Positions 1-7,204 of a stretch of DNA of 24,536 bases are shown one piece after another (the first letter of the stretch is position 1; every line of letters starts with the position of its first letter). The DNA comes from JAUREX01 sp044356825 (lineage in GTDB: Bacteria > Pseudomonadota > Alphaproteobacteria > Rhodobacterales > Rhodobacteraceae): positions 1-24,536 of the forward strand of contig JBIKVM010000020.1 in the NCBI GenBank assembly GCA_044356825.1, written 5' to 3'. The position numbers were made by a program, and so were the translations under genes. The notes beneath the pieces are model-generated. The model searched no databases, had not been told where the DNA came from, and worked only from the letters and a program-made list of their open reading frames with translations.

Positions 1-755
1 TCACCACCTCATCCATTACAGTGTCGGCTGAGGACTTCTCGATCGGCGACTACACGGCCAACGACATCTTCGCCGCGGGTGGAGGCAGTGCCGTCGTCTC
101 GGGCGATGGTGATACCTTCGTGATGTCGCTCAATCAGGGCGGCGGTACGGACGAGATCACGTTCCAGGATGGCACGGCGGCATGGACCGTGGGCGACCGC
201 GTCTCGCTCAGCGTCGGGGGCAAGACCGTCACCTACACCGTCAGCCTGAGCGATACCGACAGCGGCAACAATACAATCCCCGACCTGATCGCGGTCGGCC
301 TCAAGAGCAAGATCGACGCCCTCGGGATCGAGGGCCTCGTCGTCGACTTCGACAGCGCCTCGCCGGGGGTGCTGACCTTCACCAACAACGGCACCACGGA
401 CACGAGCGTGACGGGCCAGTTCAAGAACGCCGGCTCGGGCGGGTTCGCCCTCATGTCGACGATTGATGTCACGTCAAACCACGCGCTGTCGCTCACGAAC
501 ATCGAGACGATGCTCGACGATGCGATCAACGCGGCCGCCGCCTTCGGTTCGGTGCAGAACCGCATCAGCATCCAGAGCGACTTCGTGGGCCAGCTCACGA
601 ATTCGATGAAGGCTGGCATCGGTTCGCTGGTCGATGCGGACATGGAGGAGACCTCGGCGAGGCTCCAGGCCCTCCAGGTCCAGCAGCAGCTGGGGATCCA
701 GGCGCTCTCGATCGCCAATCAGGCGCCGCAGAGCATCCTTTCCCTCTTCCGCTGA
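1..755 (+). CDS. fliC: Flagellin, C-terminal part (5' end outside window)
   Basis: Filament subunit exported by the flagellar type III system. The reading frame is already open at base 3, so the N-terminal D0/D1 helices are missing. About 250 residues remain. The first ~150 are a Gly/Thr/Asp-rich beta-type segment with alternating hydrophobic strands, as in variable surface-exposed D2/D3 domains. The last ~95 residues are helical and end in the flagellin C-terminal signature ANQAPQSILSLFR, which packs in the filament core. The GTG at base 21 is an internal codon, not a start. The gene ends with TGA, followed by a strong GC hairpin and then flaF. The C-terminal identification is firm; the exact paralogue (fliC or fljK-like) cannot be fixed without the N-terminus. 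Confidence 0.92.
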   Translation, partial: TTSSITVSAEDFSIGDYTANDIFAAGGGSAVVSGDGDTFVMSLNQGGGTDEITFQDGTAAWTVGDRVSLSVGGKTVTYTVSLSDTDSGNNTIPDLIAVGLKSKIDALGIEGLVVDFDSASPGVLTFTNNGTTDTSVTGQFKNAGSGGFALMSTIDVTSNHALSLTNIETMLDDAINAAAAFGSVQNRISIQSDFVGQLTNSMKAGIGSLVDADMEETSARLQALQVQQQLGIQALSIANQAPQSILSLFR

Positions 756-760
756 GGCTC

Positions 761-796
761 AAGGCAGGGGCGCCGGCAATCGGCGCCCCGATCCTT
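761..796 (+). terminator. Hairpin between flagellin gene and flaF
   Basis: A perfect 9-bp inverted repeat, GGGGCGCCG (767-775) and CGGCGCCCC (781-789), closes a 5-nt GCAAT loop. An outer AAGG (761-764)/CCTT (793-796) pair can extend it across small bulges. It begins 5 nt after the flagellin stop. There is no downstream T-run, so it may be a partial terminator or an RNA-stabilising 3' structure that separates abundant flagellin mRNA from flaF-flbT. The function is inferred. Confidence 0.6.
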
Positions 797-839
797 CTGA
801 TCCACCACATTGCCTTGAACCCTTCGGGAAGGATGACCC

Positions 840-1223
840 ATGTCCATGCATCAGCTTGCCCGCGCCACCTACGCGCGGCCCCATGCCCCTGCGCGCTCCA
901 GCCGGGATCTCGAATACGATCTGCTCGCCCGCGTCACCCAGGGGCTGCGCCGCGCCCATGCGGTGCGCGACCAGGATTTTCCGGGCCTTGCCCGGGCGCT
1001 GGCCGAAAACCTGCGCGTCTGGTCGACCTTCGCCGCCGATGTGGCGGGGTCGGGCAACGGCCTGCCGGTCGCGCTCCGGGCGCGGCTCTTCTACCTCTAC
1101 GAGTTCACGCTTCAGCACAGCCGCAAGGTTCTCGAGCACAGCGCCAGCGCCGAGGTTCTCGTCGACATCAACACCGCCGTCATGAGGGGCCTGCGCGGTA
1201 ACGCGGGCGAGGAGGCATCATGA
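840..1223 (+). CDS. flaF: Flagellar biosynthesis regulator FlaF
   Basis: FlaF is a small alphaproteobacterial protein needed for flagellin synthesis or secretion; in Caulobacter it works with FlbT in controlling flagellin expression and associates with flagellin. This copy has 127 residues, normal for the family. It shows the helical core with the motif LRVWSTFAADVA near residues 58-69 and RLFYLYEFTLQHSRKVL near 82-98. The ATG at 840 is preceded by AAGGA at 829-833. The last codon and stop overlap flbT by 4 bp (ATGA), which suggests translational coupling. A small CCTT-CGGG-AAGG hairpin could cover the ribosome-binding site. Family call is confident; mechanism in this organism is inferred. 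Confidence 0.93.
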   Translation: MSMHQLARATYARPHAPARSSRDLEYDLLARVTQGLRRAHAVRDQDFPGLARALAENLRVWSTFAADVAGSGNGLPVALRARLFYLYEFTLQHSRKVLEHSASAEVLVDINTAVMRGLRGNAGEEAS

Positions 1224-1627
1224 CCGGCCTCGTGCTGAAGCTCGCCCCGCACGAGCGCGTGCTGATCAACGGGGCGGTGATCGAGAACGGCGACCGCCGC
1301 ACCCGCTTTGCCATCGTGACCCCCAGGGCGCATATCCTGCGCCTCAAGGACGCGATCCACCCGGGCGAGGTGACGACCCCGGTGCGGCGGGTGTGCTACA
1401 TCGCCCAGCTCGTGCTCTCGGGCGATGCCGACCCGGCCGAGGCGCGCCACCAGCTCCTGCGCGGGATCGAGCAGCTCTCGCAGGTGCTGACCGACCACGA
1501 CAGCCGGGCGCATCTCGATCAGGCGACGGCGGCGGTGCTCGCCGAGCAGACCTACGAGGCGCTCAAGGCGCTGCGCGCGCTCCTCCCGCGCGAGGCGCGC
1601 CTGCTGGCGGCGGCCGGCGCGGCATGA
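1220..1627 (+). CDS. flbT: Flagellum biosynthesis repressor FlbT
   Basis: FlbT is a cytoplasmic post-transcriptional regulator; in Caulobacter it acts on the 5' leader of flagellin mRNA and reduces translation until the hook is finished. The 135-residue product has the typical FlbT pattern: an N-terminal beta-rich part (LKLAPHERVLINGAVIENGD, residues 5-24), then RRTRFAIVTP, then a helical half around CYIAQLVLSGD. It starts inside the flaF stop (ATGA) and ends inside the ATG of the DUF1217 gene, so three genes are chained by 4-bp overlaps. Position directly after flaF and the flagellin gene is the usual alphaproteobacterial arrangement and supports the call. Confidence 0.95.
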   Translation: MTGLVLKLAPHERVLINGAVIENGDRRTRFAIVTPRAHILRLKDAIHPGEVTTPVRRVCYIAQLVLSGDADPAEARHQLLRGIEQLSQVLTDHDSRAHLDQATAAVLAEQTYEALKALRALLPREARLLAAAGAA

Positions 1628-2448
1628 GCTTCGTTCCCGTCCTGCCCGTCGGCGGCTATGGCGGCTGGGCGATCCTGAAACGCACGAAGGCGGCGCAGCT
1701 TGCCGCCTTCGCCGCATCCCCCGCGCTCCGGCGCGAGGCCGATCATGCGCGCGCCACCCTTGCGTCGGTGCCCTCGGCCGAGGCGCTGGTCTCGGACCGG
1801 CGGCTCCTCGGCGTGGCGCTCGGCGCCTTCGGGCTCGAGGCCGACATCGACGCGCGCGCCTTCGTGCGCAAGGTCCTCGAAAGTCCGACATCGGATCCGC
1901 GCGCGCTCGCCAACCGCCTGGCCGACCGCCGCTATGGCCAGTTCGCGCGTGCCTTCGGCTTCGGCCAGCCGGGCGGCCCCGGGGTCCGCCCGCCCGGTTT
2001 CGCCGAGGATATCGTCTCGGCCCATCTCGCGCGCCGGTTCGAGGCCGCGATCGGCACGCGCGACGAAAACCTCCGCCTCGCCCTCAATGCCGACCGCGAG
2101 ATCGCGGCTCTCGCGGCTTCGGACAGCAGCGACGCGGCGCAGTGGGTCACCGTCATGGGCGCCCCGCCCCTGCGCAAGGTGTTCGAGACCGCGCTCGGCC
2201 TGCCGGCCTCCTTCGGGCGGCTCGACATCGACCGCCAGCGCGAGGTCTTCGCCGAGCGCGCCGAGCGTCAGCTCGGATCGGGCCGGATCGCCGACCTCGC
2301 CGATCCCGACCGGCGCGAGGGGCTGATCCGCCGCTTCCTGATGCGCGCCGAGGCCTCGGTGGCGCTGGCGCCCGGCATGGGGTCGGGGGCCGCCACGGCG
2401 CTGACGCTCCTGCAGGCGGGGGGCGGGCAGCTCAACCGCCTGCGCTGA
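1624..2448 (+). CDS. DUF1217-type flagellar protein
   Basis: This 274-residue soluble protein resembles the DUF1217 family, which occurs in alphaproteobacterial flagellar clusters. Visible hallmarks are the N-terminus FVPVLPVGGYGGWAILKRT (residues 3-21), a long helical region with FARAFGFGQPGG, and AARRFEAAIGTRDEN-like helices. The ATG at 1624 overlaps the flbT stop (ATGA), so the longer in-frame opening upstream is not needed. No signal peptide or membrane segment is seen. The last 17 bp overlap the 3' end of the opposing fliI. The biochemical role is unknown; location with flagellin, flaF and flbT suggests a late filament- or hook-associated function, but that is inference only. Confidence 0.82.
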   Translation: MSFVPVLPVGGYGGWAILKRTKAAQLAAFAASPALRREADHARATLASVPSAEALVSDRRLLGVALGAFGLEADIDARAFVRKVLESPTSDPRALANRLADRRYGQFARAFGFGQPGGPGVRPPGFAEDIVSAHLARRFEAAIGTRDENLRLALNADREIAALAASDSSDAAQWVTVMGAPPLRKVFETALGLPASFGRLDIDRQREVFAERAERQLGSGRIADLADPDRREGLIRRFLMRAEASVALAPGMGSGAATALTLLQAGGGQLNRLR

Positions 2449-3793
2449 CCTGCGGGGCGGCGGTGCGGGGCGGCCGCGCGGGGGAAAGGATCGCATCGAG
2501 GCGCGCAAAGCTCGCGGCCGCATCCTGCCCCTCATCCTCCGACAGGAACGCATCGAGCGCGGGCCAGACCCGCAGCGCCGCATCGACCTCGGGGTCCGAC
2601 CCCGCGGCATAGAGGCCCGACTGCACCATCAGCTCGGCCCGGTCATAGGCCCCGAGCAGCCGCCGCGCCTCGGCGATGAGGGCGTTCTCGCGCACGCTCG
2701 CGGCCTCGGGCAGGCTGCGCGAGGTCGAGCGCAGCAGGTCGATCGCGGGGAACCGCCCCCGCTCGGCGATCTTGCGGTCGAGCACGACATGCCCGTCGAG
2801 CACCCCGCGCAGGATGTCGGCCACGGGTTCCTCCATGTCCGACCCCGCCACCAGCACCGTCAGCACCGCCGTGATGTCGCCCATCCCCGCCGGCCCCGGC
2901 CCCGCCCGTTCCGCCAGCGCCATGATCTGATGCGCGAGCGAGGCCGGCCACCCGCGCAGGCCGGCGGGCTCTCCGGCCGCGATCGCCACCTCGCGGTGCG
3001 CCTCGGCAAAGCGCGTCACCGAATCCATGAGCAGGAGCACATGCATCCCGAGATCGCGGAAATGCTCGGCCACCGACATCGCCGTCCAGGCGGCGCGGCG
3101 TCGGATCAGGGGCGACTGGTCCGATGTCGCCGTCACCACCACCGCCCGCCCCATCCCCTCGGGCCCGAGCACGCGGTCGGTGAACTCGCGCAACTCGCGC
3201 CCCCGCTCGCCGATCAGGGCGATGACGACGACATCGGCCTCGACCCCGCGCGCGAACTTGGCCAGCAGCGAGGATTTCCCCACCCCCGAGCCGGCAAAGA
3301 CGCCGAGGCGCTGCCCGCGCACCAGCGGCAGCAGCGTGTTGAAGCAGCGCACCCCCGTCTCGAGCCGGGCGCCGAGGCGCCGGCGCACCGCCGCGGCCGG
3401 GGCCGGCGCGCGCAGCGCCCGCCCGTGCGGCCCGCGAAAGAGCGGCCGGCCATCGAGCGGGCGGCCGAATGCGTCGACGATGCGGCCAATCCAGCTCTGG
3501 TCCGGCGCGATCTCAGGCCGCCCGACGAGCGCCACCATATCCCCGATCGCCAGCCCCTCGGCGCCGGCATCGGGCAGCACCCGCGCCCGTTCGGGATCAA
3601 GGCCGAGGATCTCACCCCCCGTCTCGCGCCCGTCGCGCCCGGTGACGCGGACACGATCGCCCTGCGTCGCCTCGTGCGAGAGCCCCGTGACCTCGATCCC
3701 GCCGCGCCCGAGTGCGGCGATCCGCCCGACCCGGCGCACGATCCCGATTGCGGCGATCTCGGCCCGCAGCCCGTCAAACACCGTCTCCGACAT
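2432..3793 (-). CDS. fliI: Flagellum-specific ATP synthase FliI
   Basis: FliI is the hexameric ATPase of the flagellar type III export apparatus, on the cytoplasmic side, partnered by FliH and FliJ. The 453-residue length is normal. Walker A GSGVGKS is at residues 168-174, the GERGRE motif at 195-200, Walker B LLLMD at 253-257, and the helical C-terminal domain follows. The ATG at 3793 has AGGGGA about 10 nt upstream. A feature to note is GWPASLAHQI (281-290) where many FliI proteins have a GYPPS-type loop. The gene stands alone on this strand: it is divergent from flgB across 90 bp and overlaps the DUF1217 gene tail to tail. fliH lies in the fliF operon, and no classical fliJ is adjacent. 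Confidence 0.96.
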   Translation of the reverse strand: MSETVFDGLRAEIAAIGIVRRVGRIAALGRGGIEVTGLSHEATQGDRVRVTGRDGRETGGEILGLDPERARVLPDAGAEGLAIGDMVALVGRPEIAPDQSWIGRIVDAFGRPLDGRPLFRGPHGRALRAPAPAAAVRRRLGARLETGVRCFNTLLPLVRGQRLGVFAGSGVGKSSLLAKFARGVEADVVVIALIGERGRELREFTDRVLGPEGMGRAVVVTATSDQSPLIRRRAAWTAMSVAEHFRDLGMHVLLLMDSVTRFAEAHREVAIAAGEPAGLRGWPASLAHQIMALAERAGPGPAGMGDITAVLTVLVAGSDMEEPVADILRGVLDGHVVLDRKIAERGRFPAIDLLRSTSRSLPEAASVRENALIAEARRLLGAYDRAELMVQSGLYAAGSDPEVDAALRVWPALDAFLSEDEGQDAAASFARLDAILSPARPPRTAAPQVSAGG

Positions 3794-3817
3794 GCCCGAG
3801 CGTCCCCTGCCTTTGCC

Positions 3818-3851
3818 AACCGGAAACGGTTTCTAAACGAATCGCCCTTAA
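3818..3851. promoter_or_regulatory. Divergent fliI/flgB control region with dyads and CtrA-like half-sites
   Basis: The 90-bp gap between fliI and flgB holds overlapping dyads: AACCG-GAAA-CGGTT (3818-3831), GAAAC-G-GTTTC (3823-3833) and GTTTCTAAAC (3829-3838). CTAAACGAATC (3833-3843) is followed by TTAA (3848-3851). It resembles the fliF/fliL region box CTAACCGAATCTTAA, but with 4 extra bases, so the two half-sites are 11 apart rather than 7. No convincing sigma-54 site was seen. Assignment as a regulatory region rests on position and symmetry only. Confidence 0.4.
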
Positions 3852-3883
3852 GCGGAGGTGAAGAACCCGGAGGGAGAAACCCC

Positions 3884-4273
3884 ATGTTCGGCAATTCCAG
3901 CACGGTGCAGTCGATGGCGCGGGATTTTGCCGCCCACGCCGCTGCCCAACAGGGTGCGATCGCGCGCAACATCGCCAACGCCGACACGCCCGGCTATCGC
4001 GCGATGGCAACCGCGAGCTTTGCCGAGACGTTCGAGGATGCCGGCAGTTTTGCCCTGCGCGCCACAAGGGCGGGGCATCTGGGTGGCGGCACGCAGCAGG
4101 TCGAGGTCGCTCTGCGCGCCCGCCCCGGCGAGATGTCGCCCAACGGGAACACGGTGTCGATCGAACGCGAGATGCTCGCAGCCGCAGAGGCGCGCCAGCA
4201 GCACGACATGGCGCTGGCGATCACGCGCAGCCTCGGCGGGGTCATCCGCACGAGCCTCGGGCGGAGGTCGTGA
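3884..4273 (+). CDS. flgB: Flagellar proximal rod protein FlgB
   Basis: FlgB is a proximal rod component in the periplasm, exported by the flagellar secretion system without a cleaved signal. The 129-residue protein carries the N-terminal rod signature NIANADTPGY at residues 29-38 and a C-terminal helical segment ending in LGGVIRTSLGRR. The ATG at 3884 has a strong GGAGGGA ribosome site at 3869-3875; an open frame runs far upstream through antisense fliI and is not coding. It is the first gene of a nine-gene operon and overlaps the flgC start region. The promoter probably lies in the 90 bp shared with fliI. Confidence 0.95.
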   Translation: MFGNSSTVQSMARDFAAHAAAQQGAIARNIANADTPGYRAMATASFAETFEDAGSFALRATRAGHLGGGTQQVEVALRARPGEMSPNGNTVSIEREMLAAAEARQQHDMALAITRSLGGVIRTSLGRRS

Positions 4274-4653
4274 TGGCCGACCTGCTCCAGAGCCTCGCGC
4301 ATGCCGCCTCGGGGATGGAGGCGCAGTCGCGCCGCATCCGCCATGTGACCGAGAACATCGCAAATGCCGATACCCCCGGCTATCGGCGCAAGACGGTGGA
4401 ATTCCAGCCCGATCCGGACGGCGGGGGCGTCGCGCTCGGGCCCATGCGGCTCGATCCGCGCCCGCTGCCGCTCGTCTACGATCCGACCCATCCCCTCGCC
4501 GACGAGGGTGGCCATTACGAGGGGTCCAACGTCGATATGGTGGTCGAGATCGCGGACGCGCGCGAGGCCAACCGCAGCTATGAAGCCAACCTGCGCATGT
4601 TCGACCAGGCCCGCCAGATGACGGCGAGCCTGCTCGAGCTGCTCCGCCGCTAG
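4273..4653 (+). CDS. flgC: Flagellar proximal rod protein FlgC
   Basis: FlgC is a proximal rod protein that assembles next to FlgB and FlgF. The product is 126 residues with ENIANADTPGY at 27-37, the DPTHPLAD-type central loop, and the C-terminal rod helix EANRSYEANLRMFDQARQM. The start is ambiguous between GTG at 4270 and ATG at 4273. The ATG is preferred because GGAGG (4263-4267) is 5 nt from it and only 2 nt from the GTG. The stop of flgB (4271-4273) overlaps this start. The operon continues to fliE after 8 bp. Confidence 0.95.
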   Translation: MADLLQSLAHAASGMEAQSRRIRHVTENIANADTPGYRRKTVEFQPDPDGGGVALGPMRLDPRPLPLVYDPTHPLADEGGHYEGSNVDMVVEIADAREANRSYEANLRMFDQARQMTASLLELLRR

Positions 4654-4661
4654 GGGGTACG

Positions 4662-4958
4662 ATGGATCTCAACGCCGCCTTCGCCGCCCGGGCCTATGCA
4701 AGCGCCCGCCCCGCGACACAGCCCGCCGTCGCGCGCCCGGCTGAAAGCCCGACCGAGGGCTTCTCGCGCCTTGCCGGCAGCTTTGCGGAGACGCTCGATC
4801 GCGCCGAGGCGACGTCGCGCGCGGCGATGGCCGGGCGGGCCGATCCGCACGCCCTCGTTCAGGCCCTCGCCGCCAGCGAACTTGCGGTCGAGACGGCCGT
4901 CACCGTCCGCGACAAGGTCGTCGAGGCCTATCAGGAAATCCTGCGGATGCCGGTCTGA
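4662..4958 (+). CDS. fliE: Flagellar hook-basal body protein FliE
   Basis: FliE is the adapter that joins the MS ring/export gate to the proximal rod and is an early export substrate. The 98-residue protein is helical, with the FliE signature in SELAVETAVTVRDKVVEAYQ (residues 71-90) and the C-terminal EILRMPV, typical of the family. ATG at 4662 follows a GGGGG ribosome site just after the flgC stop. The fliE gene directly behind flgBC is the usual order. Confidence 0.95.
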   Translation: MDLNAAFAARAYASARPATQPAVARPAESPTEGFSRLAGSFAETLDRAEATSRAAMAGRADPHALVQALAASELAVETAVTVRDKVVEAYQEILRMPV

Positions 4959-4967
4959 GGGGGCCCC

Positions 4968-5234
4968 ATGTCCGAAGCTGAAATCTACGACACGCTGCGC
5001 CAGAGCCTGTGGATCTCCGTCAAGATCTCCGCGCCGCTGCTTGCCGTCGCGCTTGCCGCTGGTCTGACGGTCGGGCTCTTCCAGGCGCTCACCTCGATTC
5101 AGGAAATGACGCTGACCTTCGTGCCCAAGGTGGGTGCCATGCTCCTCGTCTTCTGGGTCTCGATGAGCTTCATGACCGCTACCCTCGTGAGCTTCTTCCA
5201 AGACCGGATCGTGCCGCTCGTGGCGGGGGGCTAG
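4968..5234 (+). CDS. fliQ: Flagellar export gate protein FliQ
   Basis: FliQ is a small inner-membrane subunit of the export gate, which assembles with FliP and FliR inside the MS ring. The 88-residue protein has two hydrophobic helices (about 16-36 and 50-72) separated by the conserved polar loop QALTSIQEMTLTFVPK (residues 39-54). ATG at 4968 follows GAGGGGG. It lies 9 bp behind fliE and 3 bp ahead of flgF, so it is embedded in the rod operon, apart from fliP (22 kb end of the window) and fliR (minus strand), as is common in Rhodobacterales. Confidence 0.96.
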   Translation: MSEAEIYDTLRQSLWISVKISAPLLAVALAAGLTVGLFQALTSIQEMTLTFVPKVGAMLLVFWVSMSFMTATLVSFFQDRIVPLVAGG

Positions 5235-5237
5235 GCG

Positions 5238-5954
5238 ATGGAGAACGCGCTCTACGCGGCACTTGCGCGCCAGTCGGGGCTTGCGCGCGAACTGCAGGCC
5301 ATCGCCAACAACATCGCCAACCAGGCCACGACCGGGTTCCGCCGCGAGGGCGTTGTCTTCGCCGAGCACGTCCGCCGCGCCGGCACCGCGCCCTCGCTCT
5401 CGATTGCCCACGCCAACGCCCGCAGCATCGACCTCTCGCAAGGCGAGATCGCCTCGACGGGGGGCGACTTCGATGTCGCGATCCAGGGGCGGGGGTTCTT
5501 CCTGCTCGAGACGCCAGGCGGGCCGCGGCTGACGCGGTCGGGGCATTTCACCCAGAACGCTGCCGGTGAACTCGTCTCGGTTGATGGCCACCGCCTGCTC
5601 GATGCGGGCCAGAGCCCGATCTTCGTGCCCCCCGACGCCCGCACGATCGGAGTCGGCAGCGACGGAACCCTCGTTGCCGACGGTCAGCCCGTCGCGCGGA
5701 TCGGCTTGTTCGAACCGGACGATCCGCTGACGCTGCGCCACGAAAGCGGAACGATCCTTGCCGCCGACGGCCATGTGCCGGCGTCCGAGCCAGGCGCGAT
5801 CCTTCAGGGCAGACTCGAGGCGGCGAACGTGAACCCGATGTCCGAGATCGCCCGCATGATCGAGGTGAGCCGCGCCTACGAGGCGGGCCAAGGCGTTCTC
5901 GATCAAGAAGACCAGCGCATCCGCAGCGTGATCGACACGCTCGGCCGCAGATGA
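5238..5954 (+). CDS. flgF: Flagellar proximal rod protein FlgF
   Basis: FlgF is a rod protein of the FlgE/F/G family, located between FlgC and the distal rod FlgG. The 238-residue product has the N-terminal flg_bb_rod region with ANNIANQATTGFRRE at 23-37, the core motif DFDVAIQGRGFF (77-88), and the C-terminal domain with NPMSEIARMIEVSRAYEAGQ before a final helix. ATG at 5238 follows the fliQ stop by 3 bp. The next gene is flgG, 13 bp downstream. Length and motifs are normal for FlgF rather than FlgG. Confidence 0.95.
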   Translation: MENALYAALARQSGLARELQAIANNIANQATTGFRREGVVFAEHVRRAGTAPSLSIAHANARSIDLSQGEIASTGGDFDVAIQGRGFFLLETPGGPRLTRSGHFTQNAAGELVSVDGHRLLDAGQSPIFVPPDARTIGVGSDGTLVADGQPVARIGLFEPDDPLTLRHESGTILAADGHVPASEPGAILQGRLEAANVNPMSEIARMIEVSRAYEAGQGVLDQEDQRIRSVIDTLGRR

Positions 5955-5967
5955 CGGAGAGGACGTG

Positions 5968-6753
5968 ATGAAGGCACTCCAGATTGCCGCGACGGGCATG
6001 TCGGCGCAGCAGATGCGCGTTGACGTGATCTCGAATAACCTCGCCAACATGTCGACGACGGCCTATGACCCGCGCCGGGCCGAATTCGCCGATCTGCACT
6101 ATCAGCAGGCGGTGCGGCCCGGCACCATCAGCGCCGAGGACGGCACCGTATTGCCCACCGGGGTTCAGCTTGGCCTCGGCGTCAGGCCCGCCTCGGTGTC
6201 GGTGACGCGGATGGATGGCGCCCTGACGCAGACGGGCGAGGATCTCGACATCGCGATCGAGGGGCGCGGCTTTCTCGAGGTGACGCTGCCGAACGGGGCG
6301 GCGGCCTTCACGCGCGACGGCACGCTCAAGCGCTCTGCCGACGGCGAGATCGTGACATCCGAGGGCTATCCGGTGGCGCCGGGCATCGTCATTCCGCAAG
6401 AGGCGATCCGCGTCACGATCACCCCCTCGGGCGAGGTGCAGGCGATGTTCGCCGACGCGGTCGAGGGGCAGATCCTTGGCCAGATCACGCTCGCCGCATT
6501 CATCAACGAACGCGGACTGCAGGCGATGGGGTCGAACCTCTATCAGGAAACCGCTGCCTCGGGGCCCCCGATCCCGGGCGTTCCCGGCGACGGCGGGTTC
6601 GGCACCCTCCGCCAAGGCTATCTTGAGGAAAGCTCGGTCGATCCGGTGCGCGAACTCACCGACCTCATCAAGGCGCAGCGCGGCTATGAACTGAACGCCA
6701 AGGTCATCACCGCCGCCGACCAGATGCTCGGCGCAACCAACCAGGTGCGCTAG
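5968..6753 (+). CDS. flgG: Flagellar distal rod protein FlgG
   Basis: FlgG forms the distal rod through the peptidoglycan and outer membrane. The 261-residue protein starts MKALQIAATGM, with ISNNLANMSTTAYDP at 21-35, DLDIAIEGRGFLEV in the core, and the C-terminal SVDPVRELTDLIKAQRGYELN helix region. Many homologues have NTTGF where this one has STTAY. The ATG at 5968 is preferred over the GTG at 5965, because GGAGAGGA (5956-5963) is 4 nt from the ATG and 1 nt from the GTG. It is followed by flgA after 2 bp. Confidence 0.96.
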   Translation: MKALQIAATGMSAQQMRVDVISNNLANMSTTAYDPRRAEFADLHYQQAVRPGTISAEDGTVLPTGVQLGLGVRPASVSVTRMDGALTQTGEDLDIAIEGRGFLEVTLPNGAAAFTRDGTLKRSADGEIVTSEGYPVAPGIVIPQEAIRVTITPSGEVQAMFADAVEGQILGQITLAAFINERGLQAMGSNLYQETAASGPPIPGVPGDGGFGTLRQGYLEESSVDPVRELTDLIKAQRGYELNAKVITAADQMLGATNQVR

Positions 6754-6755
6754 GG

Positions 6756-7199
6756 ATGAGCGCGCGCCTGCTCGCCGTCGCGGCCCTCGCGGTGGCCTGC
6801 GCGGCACCCGCCTCGCAGGCCGAGACGGTCGTTGCCGCCCGCACGCTGCGCGCGCAGACCCTCATCGCCCCGCACGATATCGAGGTCGTACCGGGCCGCA
6901 CGCCCGGCACTCTCGCCGACCCTGCTGAGGCGGTCGGGCGCGAGGCGCGCGTCATACTCTATGCCGGCCGGCCCATCCGCCCGGCTGATCTTGGCCAGCC
7001 GGCGGTGATTGAGCGCAACGACCTCGTGACGCTGGCCTACGAGGGCGGGGGCCTTGCCATCCGGACCGAGGGGCGCGCGCTCGGCCGGGCCGGCGTGGGC
7101 GAATTCCTCAGCGTGATGAACCTCGGATCGAAGGCGATCGTGACGGGGCGCGTCGCGCCTGATGGCACGGTGCGTGTCGGTCCCCCTGCAGCGGAGTAG
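6756..7199 (+). CDS. flgA: Flagellar P-ring assembly chaperone FlgA
   Basis: FlgA is a periplasmic chaperone for P-ring (FlgI) assembly. The 147-residue protein has a Sec signal peptide (residues 1-22, with AxA before ETVVAAR) and the SAF/ChapFlgA core, including VVAARTLRAQTLIAPHDIEV (25-44), LYAGRPIRPADLG and the C-terminal LSVMNLGSKAIVTGRV region. It is much shorter than enterobacterial FlgA (about 220), lacking the N-terminal domain, as is usual in Rhodobacterales. ATG 6756 lies 2 bp after flgG. flgI is not in the window. Confidence 0.92.
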   Translation: MSARLLAVAALAVACAAPASQAETVVAARTLRAQTLIAPHDIEVVPGRTPGTLADPAEAVGREARVILYAGRPIRPADLGQPAVIERNDLVTLAYEGGGLAIRTEGRALGRAGVGEFLSVMNLGSKAIVTGRVAPDGTVRVGPPAAE

Positions 7200-7204
7200 C
7201 GCAG

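Noticed and set aside
2789..3883. Long upstream in-frame extension of flgB through antisense fliI
   Set aside because: The extension has no FlgB features, and ATG 3884 has a strong ribosome-binding site and the family N-terminus.
3794..3883. Sigma-54 promoter for flgB
   Set aside because: I looked for a GG-N10-GC core in the gap. The partial TTTGCC at 3812-3817 has no properly spaced GG element.
4960..4967. GGGGCCCC palindrome at the fliQ ribosome site
   Set aside because: It has no loop, so it cannot fold on itself as an RNA hairpin, and it is likely chance in GC-rich DNA.
4650..6807. Two long minus-strand frames opposite fliE-fliQ-flgF-flgG
   Set aside because: They are shadows of four recognisable plus-strand flagellar genes.
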